Assembly: GCF_001278055.1 (NCBI RefSeq)
Contig: NZ_CP010802.1
Coordinates: 2,829,504 to 2,893,503, forward strand
Direction of reading: 5' to 3'
DNA: 64,000 nt
From: Desulfuromonas soudanensis
Lineage (GTDB): Bacteria; Desulfobacterota; Desulfuromonadia; Desulfuromonadales; WTL
The notes under the pieces are model-generated. The model worked only from the letters and a program-made list of their open reading frames with translations. It was not told the DNA's origin and ran no database searches. Positions 25,729-34,773 of the stretch are shown here, piece after piece; position 1 is the first letter of the stretch, and each line of letters begins with the position of its first letter. The translations under genes and the position numbers were made by a program.

Positions 25729-26029
25729 GGTTTCTGGTGGCAGTTTATTCTTTAGCCATCGGCCATTTTCAATTTTTAAGCTTTATTATCAAAAGGTTAC
25801 AGCTTCTGTCTCTTGTTTGAATCTCCGGCATGCTATTTGTAATTATTTAGAATCAGCACCTGTGCCCCGATGCTATCTGAAAATACACCTCCACTTATTC
25901 AACAAGAGAAGATGACCTTGATGCATTAACCTATTGAACCATTTTTTCAAGGTGAATTGTCGCGATGTTACACTGCGCCATTTGCCAATATCGTTATGAA
26001 TTTTTCACCTCACCTACTACGGAGAACTC

Positions 26030-26335
26030 ATGGACCAAACGGAGCTTATTGAACTGGTTGCAAAGGATCTGGACATCTCAAACACTCAATCGCAACGATT
26101 GCTGAAAGCGACGCTGCGGGAGATTCGGGACCTGCTCAAAGTTGGACAAGCGGTCACCCTGCCGCAACTGGGGACCTTCGATACGGCGACTTACGAGGAA
26201 CACCGCGGTTATCGTCCGAACAGCAAAGATTTTGCACTTTTCCCAAAGCGACGTGTCCCCGTATTTCGCGCAGGAACATCGCTCCGTGAAGATGTATACA
26301 ATACCGAATCGGACGAGGATGGGACACCGACATGA
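26030..26335 (+). CDS. HU/IHF-family DNA-binding protein
   Basis: Protein of 101 residues with the HU/IHF fold: helices MDQTELIELVAKDLDISNTQ and RLLKATLREIRDLLKVGQAV, then the LPQLGTFDTATYEEHRGYRP core and arm, and PVFRAGTSLREDVYN. The arm contains several aromatic residues, differing from true HU. Its stop overlaps the start of the next gene (ATGA), so the two are translationally coupled. It is an accessory paralogue rather than the main HU. A role bending DNA together with the membrane-bound partner is an inference. Confidence 0.88.
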   Translation: MDQTELIELVAKDLDISNTQSQRLLKATLREIRDLLKVGQAVTLPQLGTFDTATYEEHRGYRPNSKDFALFPKRRVPVFRAGTSLREDVYNTESDEDGTPT

Positions 26336-27255
26336 GCGATGATAATAAGATCACGTTTCACTCATTTACAGAACTGGTGGCCAAGCGGGCCGGGACGAGC
26401 AGGGTCGAGGCAGACGCCTATATCCATCAGCTCGCCAAGATCATGGGTGAAGGTTTGGAGAATAATAGTGACATTCATCTCTATCACTTCGGCCGTTTCC
26501 ATACGACCCATGTCGGGGAACAGATGGGGAGCGATCCCAACACGGGTGAGCCGTTAACCATCCCCGAGCACACGCGTGTCCACTTTCGCGCCTACAGCGC
26601 ACTTCGTTTCGCTGTCAATGCGCCCTTCCGTCGGTTGCAAATAAAAGAACTCAATGAGGACAAAACCGCATGGCGCAAAAGACCCGGCGCCCTGATCTTA
26701 CTGGCGTTACTTGTAGTATTGCTGATTCTACTGGGTATCGGCATAACAAAACTGATATCCACTCAAAATGCGTCCGTGGCGCCACTGGAGAAGGTCTCGA
26801 GTAACGTCGAACCACCTCTCGTTGCAGCCGCCCCTGCGCCCGAACCTGTAAAGACCGCCCCGACAGAAGAGCAAACCGTCCCTGCGCCCGCGATCGCAGC
26901 CGCCGCTCCCGCCGAGCCGTCCCCCCCAGTGACAAAGACGACCGGGACAGTGGTTACCCTCTCCTCCGGCGACACCCTGTGGGCGCTTGCTGCCACCACC
27001 TGGGGCGACCCTTTTTGGTGGCCGGTGATCTATGCGGAGAACAGGCCGGAGCTCTCTCTTCATAACCCGGACCTCCTCGAAACCGGAATCACACTGCGGA
27101 TACCCGCCCTGGCTGGCAGCGTGAACAGCCCCACGGACGCAGACTTCCGACTGAAAGAGGATGCCTACCGAATCGTCGCCGACGATTACCGGAAACTCGG
27201 CAATCCACGAGCCGCAGGGTATGCAGCGGAGGCTGCTCGCGGGTTTGACAAATAG
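26332..27255 (+). CDS. HU-like domain fused to membrane helix and LysM domain
   Basis: Protein of 307 residues with an unusual order. Residues ~5-105 form an HU/IHF-like domain (FTELVAKRAGTSRVEADAYI, LYHFGRFHTTHVGEQMGSDP, VHFRAYSALRFAVN). After basic WRKR comes one membrane helix (~119-140, ALILLALLVVLLILLGIGIT), then a Pro/Ala linker (~150-205), a LysM domain (SSGDTLWALAATTWGDPFWW to ITLRIPAL) and a short helical tail. The positive-inside rule places the HU part in the cytoplasm and LysM in the periplasm. LysM binds peptidoglycan, so the protein could tether DNA to the cell wall. The start overlaps the preceding HU-like gene. Confidence 0.85.
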   Translation: MSDDNKITFHSFTELVAKRAGTSRVEADAYIHQLAKIMGEGLENNSDIHLYHFGRFHTTHVGEQMGSDPNTGEPLTIPEHTRVHFRAYSALRFAVNAPFRRLQIKELNEDKTAWRKRPGALILLALLVVLLILLGIGITKLISTQNASVAPLEKVSSNVEPPLVAAAPAPEPVKTAPTEEQTVPAPAIAAAAPAEPSPPVTKTTGTVVTLSSGDTLWALAATTWGDPFWWPVIYAENRPELSLHNPDLLETGITLRIPALAGSVNSPTDADFRLKEDAYRIVADDYRKLGNPRAAGYAAEAARGFDK

Positions 27256-27409
27256 GTCAACCAATAGGGGACCGGAGGAAATAAACGTTCCCCTTGTTCC
27301 AACCCCATCGCACCAATAAAAAACGCCTCCGGACCAGAAGTGGACCGGAGGCGTTTTGCTATTTATTGCGGCTTTCGTATTCGGGATCGAACGCCTTTTG
27401 AAACGGGCC
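26893..27409 (+). repeat. Original copy of a ~520-bp direct repeat
   Basis: This stretch (LysM end of the gene, its stop, terminator and flank) recurs at 29808-30329 with few differences. The two copies bracket the beta-helix gene. Confidence 0.9.
27320..27357 (+). terminator. Intrinsic terminator of the HU-LysM operon
   Basis: AAAACGCCTCCGG (27320-27332) pairs with CCGGAGGCGTTTT (27345-27357). A second identical copy lies at 30235-30272 as part of the duplication. Confidence 0.88.
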
Positions 27410-27455
27410 AGGGGGCGTTCGCCATCTGCGCATTCCGATGGCGGACCCGGCTTAC
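27376..27455. repeat. Interspersed repeat, copy 1
   Basis: The sequence TATTCGGGATCGAACGCCTT and its continuation GGCCAGGGGGCGTTCGCC recur, diverged, at 41210-41290, and the first part also at 30292-30329. It is not coding in a conserved way. Confidence 0.6.
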
Positions 27456-27718
27456 CCCATTCCGAGATCCCAAGGTCCGTCATAGCTTAAATAGAAAGGA
27501 ACGTCCCCCGAGCCTGGACGGAAGCCCCTACCCCAGAGTGATAACGACCTATGATTCTATAAGCTTATTTTTGGGGTCAAAAATGAAGCTTTTCGCATTC
27601 AATTCAGACCCCTGCCTAGGTCCTACCCCGAACATCCATAAAACAAAAGAGCCAGCGTAATTCCGCCGGCCCTTTTTCTATGCCTTTTCTGACGCTCTTC
27701 TGTACTAAGTGACAGAAC

Positions 27719-29290
27719 CTATTGAGGGGCTATTAGATTCCCCTCGAAATCGGAGTTGAATTTGCCGACGACCGTTGTTCCAGTTGCCAGCAAGATTGCC
27801 CGATAGACATTATGACTGAGCAATGTTTTCGCCTGCGGGTTGGCAATGTAGATATCCGAAGACCCCTCAAAAACGTTATGAACGACCGTCACCGGGTAGT
27901 CGCTTACATAGAGCCCCCGCGAAGAGTTAATGACCAGATTGCCGGAAATCACCGAGCCGAGACTGTTGCCCGCCGGATCAGCGCTGTATGAACCATAAAT
28001 CATGATCCCAAGGCCGCCGCTGTAGATCACATTGTTGGTAATGGCGACCGGCGTGCCGCTGATGTTCAGACCGACATTTCGAGAAAAAAGGCGGTTGTTG
28101 TCCACAATGACCCGCTTCGTATAGTTCGGACCGCCAGCAAGGGTAATGTCCCCTTGCCAATTATTGGAAATGTCATTCTCGAGAATGCGGAGATTCGGAA
28201 TATGACCCGACAAACGAATTCCGCCTGATTGACCGGCGCAAAATTCCCCATGACCGACGATCCGATTGCCGCGAACAATGGTGGCCGCTGTACTCGATGC
28301 CTCACTCGGGATATAGCTTTCCAGGTACATCCCGCCATCAAAGCCAAGTATTGCATTATCGAGAATGTCGAGCCGCAGATCGATCAGCGCACCAGGGCGG
28401 ATATCCATGCCGAACAGATTGGTATTGGCGGTGCCGGCGCCGACCATTTTGTTCCCTTTGACCAGAACGCCGGTGCTACTGAGCAAGCGGATAGCGGTCC
28501 GGTAGCTGCCGAGCACCGGATCGACATACAGGCCGAGGCCGGTAATGGTGATGTCGTTTGACTGCGACACTTCCAGCACGTGAGCAGCCCCCTCCGCTTG
28601 CAGGATCGATTGATCCGCACCTGCCCCGATGATGGCGATGTTGTTTTTACCATAGACCAAGACCCCCCCGGCATAAACACCGGGCATGACCTTGATGACC
28701 GCATCGGAGCTCACCGAATTAACCGCGTCCTGCAGCGATGTGAAGTCGCCGCCACTGGTGGCTACGATGATGACATTGTCGATCTTTGTTTGGTAGAGAC
28801 CATCGTGAATGTGCTCGACCGCTGCTTTTCCAGCCAGTGCCGAATCCAGGCCTTGTACGTCCCCCTGCTCATGCACATGCTGAGCAAGAGCAAGGTCATT
28901 CGCATGCAAATTGTCGACCGTATCCGCGTCCAGCCCAAGTTGTTCGATTTTGCTAGAGGAAATCAGGCCAGCAATCTTCGCATCGGTGACGGCACCATCA
29001 GCAAGCTTACTGCCTGAAACGGTACCATCGGTAAGTTCCGCACCGGTATGACCATGACTGCCAAGCTTGGTCCCTGAAATAACCCCCGAAATCTTCGCAT
29101 CAGTGACCGCACCATCCTGGATATGCCCGGTTTTAACACCACTACCACTGTTGGTGTCCTGACCCGTAGTCCCATCGGCCTCCATGATATGATGAGACAA
29201 AATTTCATCCGACTTGACGGCAAACGCCGGCGAGGCCGCCAACGTCAGGGCACAACAAAGCGCCAACAACAAACTCAACCTGTTTTTCAT
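27719..29290 (-). CDS. Secreted right-handed beta-helix protein
   Basis: Exported protein of 523 residues. A signal peptide (MKNRLSLLLALCCALTLAAS, cut near AFA) is followed by an N-terminal repeat region with GAVTDAKISG and GTVSGSKLADGAVTDAKIAG units resembling tail-fibre or collagen-like stalks. The C-terminal half is a parallel beta-helix of the pectate-lyase/NosD superfamily (DAVIKVMPGVYAGGVLV, repeated I-x-x-N-x-I/L rungs such as LRILENDISNNW). Catalytic residues cannot be assigned. It is flanked on both sides by copies of the LysM-region repeat, suggesting that it arrived by insertion or was bracketed by a duplication. Confidence 0.82.
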   Translation of the reverse strand: MKNRLSLLLALCCALTLAASPAFAVKSDEILSHHIMEADGTTGQDTNSGSGVKTGHIQDGAVTDAKISGVISGTKLGSHGHTGAELTDGTVSGSKLADGAVTDAKIAGLISSSKIEQLGLDADTVDNLHANDLALAQHVHEQGDVQGLDSALAGKAAVEHIHDGLYQTKIDNVIIVATSGGDFTSLQDAVNSVSSDAVIKVMPGVYAGGVLVYGKNNIAIIGAGADQSILQAEGAAHVLEVSQSNDITITGLGLYVDPVLGSYRTAIRLLSSTGVLVKGNKMVGAGTANTNLFGMDIRPGALIDLRLDILDNAILGFDGGMYLESYIPSEASSTAATIVRGNRIVGHGEFCAGQSGGIRLSGHIPNLRILENDISNNWQGDITLAGGPNYTKRVIVDNNRLFSRNVGLNISGTPVAITNNVIYSGGLGIMIYGSYSADPAGNSLGSVISGNLVINSSRGLYVSDYPVTVVHNVFEGSSDIYIANPQAKTLLSHNVYRAILLATGTTVVGKFNSDFEGNLIAPQ

Positions 29291-29807
29291 TTATTCCTCC
29301 GTTACTTCAATGAATCAGGCGAACACCATGTCCACCCTTCTGAAATCACATAGTCAATAAACTTGCTGGAATGAAAAAACTGCTCGCCTTGTCGTAACCG
29401 ATGGATTTGTATCCATAACACCACTCCTTCATCGGCCATCTTCAAACTCAGTCATCCAAACTCGAAAAATCCCAATTCCGAGGGAAGGAAATATCTGCCT
29501 CCTAAGATTGGTAAAAGTTATTTAAAAAAGATCAAACCTAAAATGCAAACCTCGTACCATCATTAAGGTATAAAAGTATTATTTAATTAACTTATTGTTT
29601 CATGGCCACTTACATACATCCAAGAAACAGCTACCTATGCCTCATGACACCATGCCGACCATTTTTGCGGCCATTTCACATTAAAATCACGGCAAAATCA
29701 CGCCATCAAAACTGACTAGGCCCAGAGTCACGGCCCAAACGTGATTCAACCTTTTCAACAATCCCCACCATTAAGGTCTGGATAAAGGAAAAGGCCCACA
29801 TATAAAT
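29291..29807. other. Intergenic region, AT-rich
   Basis: About 500 bp upstream of the beta-helix gene. It is AT-rich, with no gene, terminator or tRNA recognised; promoters for the leftward gene are expected but none is clear. Confidence 0.5.
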
Positions 29808-30170
29808 ATCGCAGCCGCCGCTCCCGCAGAGCCGTCCCCCCCGGTGGCGAAGACGACCGGGACAGTGGTTACCCTGTCCTCCGGTGACACACTGTGGGCG
29901 CTTGCTGCCACCACATGGGGTGACCCTTTTTGGTGGCCGGTTATCTATGCGGAGAACAGACCGGAGCTCTCTCTTCAAAACCCGGACCTCCTCGAAACCG
30001 GGATCACACTGCGGATACCCGCTCTGGCTGGTAGCGTGAGGAGCCCCACGGCCGCAGACCTCCAACTGAAAGAGGATGCCTACCGGATCGTCGCCGACGA
30101 TTACCGGAAACTCGGCAATCCACGAGCCGCAGGGTATGCAGCGGAGGCTGCTCGCGGGTTTGACAAATAG
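29808..30170 (+). pseudogene. Truncated duplicate of the LysM-domain gene end
   Basis: The sequence reads PSPPVAKTTGTVVTLSSGDT and continues through the LysM domain to the same C-terminus AARGFDK as the 26332-27255 gene. The HU domain, membrane helix and most of the linker are missing, and no start or ribosome site precedes it. Differences from the parent are scattered and mostly silent or conservative. It is probably untranslated, although an open frame from a GTG at 29844 remains. Confidence 0.8.
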
Positions 30171-30234
30171 AACAACAGAAAAGGGGCCGGAGGAAATAAA
30201 CGTTCCCCTTGTTCCAACCCCATCGCACCAATAA

Positions 30235-30272
30235 AAAACGCCTCCGGACCAGAAGTGGACCGGAGGCGTTTT
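30235..30272 (+). terminator. Duplicated terminator
   Basis: AAAACGCCTCCGG (30235-30247) pairs with CCGGAGGCGTTTT (30260-30272), identical to 27320-27357. Confidence 0.8.
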
Positions 30273-30460
30273 GCTATTTATTGCGGCTTTCGTATTCGGG
30301 ATCGAAGGCCTTTGGAAACAGGCCAGGGGTACCAAGGCGGGATTTCTGTTCCCTGGCCGTAGCTAAACAGCTGAAATCGGAACATAGCTGACCCGGCAAA
30401 GAACATGCACTATGCGAAAGATTATGGGCTGCAGGGCACCAGGAAAGCGCCAAGAAAAAA

Positions 30461-30484
30461 GGGGATGCCCTTTCAGGCATCCCC
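30461..30484 (-). terminator. Intrinsic terminator of the cytochrome gene
   Basis: GGGGATGCC (30461-30469) pairs with GGCATCCCC (30476-30484). The A-run at 30455-30460 supplies the U-tract for leftward transcripts ending after the stop at 30516. Confidence 0.85.
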
Positions 30485-30515
30485 CATGTCATTGGAGTTG
30501 ATTGTCAGTAACGAA

Positions 30516-32354
30516 TTACGGACAGGTATGAGGATAGGGGTTGGTGTCGACGAACTCGCTCACGCAGCCCGGATCGCAGGGATCGCACAGACCGCGCTCG
30601 GGGCGCTTGAAGTCGTGACAGAAGGAGCAGTCGATGCCCGAGCCCTTGTTGATGTGGCCGTGCATACGCTCGTGGTCGCGGGGCAGGCTCTTCTCAGCGT
30701 GGCACTGGGAGCAGATCAGGGCCTTGGTGTCCTTGAGCCGGTAGCCGAGCTTATCGAGCTTGCTGTCGGACCCGAGGCCCCAATTGGCACCGTCGTGGCA
30801 AGAAGTACAGGCAGCAACATCAGTGGCGGGCGCTACGCCATGATTGATAGCCAATTCGGCTTCTACCCACTGCCAGCTATGAGTCCCGGAAAGGCCGGCA
30901 TAGGCTTTTCCACTTTCAGCAGCGCCGTTAAAGTCACCGGTCATGAACTGCTTAACAACATCAAACGGAATCATTTCGCCGGTATTGTCCATGACAGGCA
31001 TATTCGACTGATGACGCTTGATGGGAACGAGTTTCCCGTCATTGATGTCGCCCAGGGCATCCGCCAGCGTGACATAGCCGCTGATCGGATCGACAACATC
31101 TGCAGTTTCCCCGAGGCTGTAGACATAGGAGGTTCCGTTGAAGAAAACATGATCAGGTTGAACATTGCCCTGTTTTACTTCCTCCCCTGCCCATGCGCCC
31201 TGACCATTGCAGAGGCCCGGATTCCAGGTAGGAGCGGTCCAGTCCCTGTGCATCTCGGTGTCTCCACCTTTTGCATAAGCAGGGATATGGCAAGACGTAC
31301 AGGCGACGCGGGCGACATGACGGTCGCCTTCACTTCTCGAGGCGCCGGCAGCAGCATGGCCACTCCCCGAATCCATGCCGACATGACATGCGACGCAGGC
31401 CTTTACACTGCCGCCTTCGCTCGGACGAAGGTCAATACCCCGGCCGGGGATCTGATGATTCTGGGCAACATGACAGCTGGAGCAGCTCAGGCCAGCACCG
31501 CCGTTTGCGGCAGAGGCAAGGTGAACGTCTTGAGCTGCAGTTGCAATTGAAGAATTCAGGCCGATATCACCACGTTTGGTCCAGTCACCGCCGCCAGCTT
31601 TAGCATGGCAGGACAGACAGGTCGTGGTTGTGGGAACGTGAACGCCGGCAATCAGGTCAGCCGCGGTCAGGCCGGACATTGCTGCCCAGTCGAATTCGAT
31701 CATGAAGTCGCCCAGGGCATCCTGAGCCGACGGGACATAGGTTTTATCCGCTCCCTGCCAGTCGGTAACATTGATGAATTTGGCGGGGTCCGTTTCAGCG
31801 GTGAATTTGCGCTTGTACTGGTCGTTGTGGCAACGCAGGCAGTCGATATCCGCGGCCCCAAGATTTTCGAATTTACCCAGCGTCGGATGGCAACCCAGGC
31901 AGGCGGCGCCGGCTAGGCCGGGATTCGGATAGGAACAGAAGGTATTGATTTCGCCATATTTGTTGCTGTCATCGAGATTATTGACAACATTCGGCGTCGC
32001 GATAGCCTTCAAACCGTGAAGAGCATTTGCGATATGTGAGCCTTCCAGGGAATGACATTCCAGACACTTGGCCGTAACCTGTGCAGGAGTCTCGAAGATC
32101 CCGGTAATACCCCCATGTGTTCCACCACCGCCACCGCACCCCTCATCGACCACGCCGTCACAGTTGTTGTCGATTCCGTCGCAGAGTTCCGGGGCACCGG
32201 GGTAGACGCCGGCATTGTTGTCGTTGCAATCAACGTCTTTCGTAAAACCGTCCCCGTCGAGGTCAACCGGAAGCGGTTTTCCCGCCCAAGCCGTGGCAGT
32301 GGCGAGGGTGGCGGTCAATCCGACCATGAGCAGAAGAGCCAAAATCTTTTTCAT
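30516..32354 (-). CDS. Ten-haem c-type cytochrome with MopE-like calcium motif
   Basis: Exported cytochrome of 612 residues. A signal peptide (to about residue 24, TAWA) is followed by a MopE-type metal-binding segment [20 protein letters not shown] with paired cysteines. Then come ten CxxCH haem sites: CLECH, CLGCH, CLRCH, CLSCH, CSSCH, CVACH, CTSCH (twice), CSQCH and CSFCH. About 150 residues between haems 7 and 8 contain none. The C-terminus has a Cys-rich CDPCDPGC. It is likely periplasmic or outer-surface and carries electrons to external acceptors, as multihaem cytochromes do in this order. A sigma-54-like promoter lies upstream. Confidence 0.92.
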   Translation of the reverse strand: MKKILALLLMVGLTATLATATAWAGKPLPVDLDGDGFTKDVDCNDNNAGVYPGAPELCDGIDNNCDGVVDEGCGGGGGTHGGITGIFETPAQVTAKCLECHSLEGSHIANALHGLKAIATPNVVNNLDDSNKYGEINTFCSYPNPGLAGAACLGCHPTLGKFENLGAADIDCLRCHNDQYKRKFTAETDPAKFINVTDWQGADKTYVPSAQDALGDFMIEFDWAAMSGLTAADLIAGVHVPTTTTCLSCHAKAGGGDWTKRGDIGLNSSIATAAQDVHLASAANGGAGLSCSSCHVAQNHQIPGRGIDLRPSEGGSVKACVACHVGMDSGSGHAAAGASRSEGDRHVARVACTSCHIPAYAKGGDTEMHRDWTAPTWNPGLCNGQGAWAGEEVKQGNVQPDHVFFNGTSYVYSLGETADVVDPISGYVTLADALGDINDGKLVPIKRHQSNMPVMDNTGEMIPFDVVKQFMTGDFNGAAESGKAYAGLSGTHSWQWVEAELAINHGVAPATDVAACTSCHDGANWGLGSDSKLDKLGYRLKDTKALICSQCHAEKSLPRDHERMHGHINKGSGIDCSFCHDFKRPERGLCDPCDPGCVSEFVDTNPYPHTCP

Positions 32355-32501
32355 TTTCTAAATCCTCCTTGATGTTGGTTTTTTTACCTTCTTCGGCCCG
32401 AGATTCCGCCTTATGATCACAACCGATCAAAAGGGAACCCGGGGTTCAGACAAACCTCCTTTCAACAGTTAAGGATTAGAGAAGCTATATAAACATATTT
32501 G

Positions 32502-32517
32502 TGCATTTGTCGTGCCT
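32502..32517 (-). promoter_or_regulatory. Sigma-54-like promoter of the cytochrome gene
   Basis: Read on the minus strand: AGGCACG-ACAA-ATGCA, against the consensus TGGCACG-N4-TTGCW. The invariant -24 GG and -12 GC are kept with correct spacing; two other positions differ. It would give a leader of about 140 nt. Confidence 0.5.
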
Positions 32518-32918
32518 CAAAGCCATTTTATTTATTCGTATTTTCCAACTATACGAAAACGCGAATCAATTATACAAAAAACCATTTTTCGTGCGGTCCT
32601 GTTGCGATTACCCTAGACACAAGAGCGCCATTTGCCGGACATCATTTCCTTGAGTAGCAGATAACGTTCTTGATGTTTGAAGTTTCGGAGGAGGATGGAG
32701 AAGGGGGGACGTGCGAGGACGCCAGGTCCATCGGGTAGGCGTTCCTGGGTCAATGCATTAGGCCAAATGGCCGACACAGTTGGGTGACGTGTTAAAAATC
32801 GCTTTCCGTACAATCTGCTGGAGGCGATTTCCTATAATGAAATCAGCTACATGCCGCCGAGAATGACTTTCAATGGCCTTGCCGGGCTCGAGGGCTCGAG
32901 GGACGCTGAGCTCGAGGC

Positions 32919-32995
32919 TCGAGGGACGCTGCTTGCTATTTTTCTATTTTTGCCATTACGTGTCTTAATCTGGCTGGATCAGCCCTCAATATCTT
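32919..32995 (+). repeat. Interspersed REP-like repeat, copy A
   Basis: The core GACGCTGCTTGCTATTTTTC is followed by TATTTTTGCCATTAC and a weaker GGCTGGATCAGCCCTCAA tail. Partial CTCGAGGGACGCTG units precede it at 32897-32910. Other copies are at 35374, 40894, and inverted at 39160 and 41019. Confidence 0.8.
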
Positions 32996-33057
32996 TTCCC
33001 CCCGCTTTGCTGCAAGCTTGGCCAGGTCCGACGCGGTTGCGCTGTTTCCGGCTGTCT

Positions 33058-33783
33058 TCACTCTTTTCCAAAAATCCTGCAACCCAAAATCCCGACCTCA
33101 TAGAGGATGACGAAAGGAATGGCAATTGAGCACTGGGAGAGGACGTCTGGACCGGGCGTGATGAGTGCCCCAAAAGTAAATCCGACGATCAGCATATACT
33201 TCCGTTGGGCAACGAACCAGCAGCGATCCACCGTTCCCAGCCGGGCAAGAAGGATCATAAGCACCGGCAATTCACATACCATTCCGAAAGCCAGCACCAT
33301 CTTTAATGCCAATGACAGATAGGACCCCATGGAGAGCATGGCATCGAGTTCACCGGAGCCACTCCCCATGCGAATCAGAACCTTGAAAATGACTGGGAAG
33401 ATGTAATTGAAGCCCAGCCAGGCACCGGAAAGGAAACAAAGGTAACTGGTCATGACGAACGCCGCCCCGAGTCTTCCTTTCTGCCAGTGTAGAGCCGAGG
33501 CGAGAAATGCCCAGAACTGCCAGAGGATCACCGGCAGAGAAATAATCAGGGCTGCGGTGGCCGCTACCGTGAGGTGGGTAAAAACGGGTTCGGTGGCGGA
33601 CAGGAAAACGAGTGAACTCCCTGGCGGCAAGGCCTCCTGTAACGGCGCTGAAAGCCAATGGAAGAGCCTTGCGGACATGTTGAGCAGAAGTAAAAAACAG
33701 ACCAGCCAGCAACCACCGGCAATCATCAGCTTTTTGCGCAGATCTTCCAGATGATCTGTCAGTGGCTTCTGGCCTTCTAGCAT
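33058..33783 (-). CDS. tatC: Sec-independent protein translocase TatC
   Basis: Inner-membrane protein of 241 residues, receptor of the twin-arginine export pathway. The N-terminus has HLEDLRKKLMIAG (TatC HLxELRxR motif). Six membrane helices are visible; the region LSATEPVFTHLTVAATAALI and FTFGALITPGPDVLSQ are TatC signatures, and the length is normal. No tatA or tatB lies next to it. It is downstream of a lone secF on the same strand, and repeat elements flank the pair. Confidence 0.93.
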   Translation of the reverse strand: MLEGQKPLTDHLEDLRKKLMIAGGCWLVCFLLLLNMSARLFHWLSAPLQEALPPGSSLVFLSATEPVFTHLTVAATAALIISLPVILWQFWAFLASALHWQKGRLGAAFVMTSYLCFLSGAWLGFNYIFPVIFKVLIRMGSGSGELDAMLSMGSYLSLALKMVLAFGMVCELPVLMILLARLGTVDRCWFVAQRKYMLIVGFTFGALITPGPDVLSQCSIAIPFVILYEVGILGCRIFGKE

Positions 33784-33837
33784 AATTTCAAACTCTCCAT
33801 GGCGTTAAAACTGCACAGCCGATCTCCAAGCAAGGCC

Positions 33838-34773
33838 TTATTGACTATTGCTAGCGGAAATGTTCCCCCCTGCCTTTCTGGGGAGGCGTTTTTCCCAAAA
33901 CAGGAGCAGCGCGCTTGCCACGAAGATGCTGGAATAGGTGCCCGCGATAATCCCCACCAGCATGGCGAAGGCAAAGTCATGGATCACCCCACCGCCGAAG
34001 ATAAAAAGGGAGACAACAACCAATAAAGTGGTCCCCGAAGTCAGGATGGTCCGCGACAGGGTTTGATTGATGCTGCGGTTGACGATAACGGCAAGCCCCT
34101 CCCCGTCGGATTTAGCGATCTCCTCGCGGATACGGTCGTAGATGATGATCGTATCATTTAGGGAGTAGCCGATGATCGCCAGGAACGCTGCAATGATCGG
34201 CAGGTCGATCTCCTTGCCGAAGAGGGAGAAAAACCCTAAAGTGACAAGAACATCGTGTGCCAGGGCGACGATCGCGGCGACGCCGAAACGGAATTCGAAA
34301 CGCCAGGCAACGTAGATCAGGGTCCCCAGCAATGCGTAGACCACCGCAAGGAGTCCTTTCTGACGGAGATCCTTGCCGACTTGAGGGCCGACCATTTCAG
34401 AGCGCAAAATCTCCAGTTTGCTCGTGCCATATTTTGCTTCAAGCGCCTGTTTGAACTTCTGGGAGAGTTGGGCTGTGCTCCCCCCAGCCTCCGGCGTGCG
34501 GATCAGGAATTCCTCGGCGCTATCCCCGAATTGCTGCACGGTTAAACTTGTCAGCCCAAGCCCGACCAACGCATCCTTGATGTCTCCGGCCTGGGTCTTC
34601 GCGACAAAACGGACCTGAATCAGCGTGCCCCCGGCGAAATCCACTCCATACTTGGGACCACCTTGAATCAGCAACGACAGAAGTCCGGCGGCGATCACCA
34701 CCAGTGAGATGATTACCGCGATGCGGTTTTTTCCAACAAAATCGATATTGGTTTGGGGCCTGATTATTTCCAT
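33838..34773 (-). CDS. secF: Protein translocase subunit SecF (orphan)
   Basis: Inner-membrane protein of 311 residues that assists Sec export using the proton gradient. ATG 34773 follows CGGAG; an upstream extension of 24 codons is unsupported. It has the first helix, the periplasmic domain with PKYGVDFAGGTLIQVRF, and the RND-type helices with YSLNDTIIIYDRIREE and RTILTSGTTLLVV, all SecF signatures. secD, normally directly upstream and cotranscribed, is absent here; instead there is a small hypothetical gene. It may be a second copy of the chromosomal secF. Confidence 0.92.
   Translation of the reverse strand: MEIIRPQTNIDFVGKNRIAVIISLVVIAAGLLSLLIQGGPKYGVDFAGGTLIQVRFVAKTQAGDIKDALVGLGLTSLTVQQFGDSAEEFLIRTPEAGGSTAQLSQKFKQALEAKYGTSKLEILRSEMVGPQVGKDLRQKGLLAVVYALLGTLIYVAWRFEFRFGVAAIVALAHDVLVTLGFFSLFGKEIDLPIIAAFLAIIGYSLNDTIIIYDRIREEIAKSDGEGLAVIVNRSINQTLSRTILTSGTTLLVVVSLFIFGGGVIHDFAFAMLVGIIAGTYSSIFVASALLLFWEKRLPRKAGGNISASNSQ

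Larger units (their letters stand above)
25235..26029. other. Long intergenic region
   Basis: About 800 bp without a supported gene. It contains the palindrome GTACAAAATTGTAC (25295-25308) upstream of the small lipoprotein and two GTCAN4TGAC-like sites (25699-25728). Open frames here lack ribosome sites and family features. Confidence 0.55.
27256..27718. other. Intergenic region with terminator and interspersed repeat
   Basis: It holds the terminator at 27320-27357 and a repeat element at 27376-27455. The remaining sequence contains no supported gene. Confidence 0.6.
29808..30329 (+). repeat. Second copy of the ~520-bp direct repeat
   Basis: It matches 26893-27409, including the terminator and the start of the interspersed repeat. 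The similarity ends abruptly on the left at ATCGCAGCCGCC and on the right near AAACAGGCCAGGGG. Confidence 0.9.
32355..33057. other. Intergenic region with promoter and repeat
   Basis: It contains a sigma-54-like site (32502-32517) for the cytochrome, an AT-rich stretch, and repeat copy A (32919-32995). A short frame at 32613-32813 (minus) has no recognisable features. Confidence 0.6.

Noticed and set aside
25387-25915. Overlapping small plus-strand frames in the long gap before the HU-like gene
   Set aside because: Neither has a ribosome site, signal peptide, membrane helix or family motif, and the codon use looks random.
32613-32813. 66-codon minus-strand open frame upstream of tatC
   Set aside because: No ribosome site, no recognisable motif and located beside repeats; not supported as a gene.
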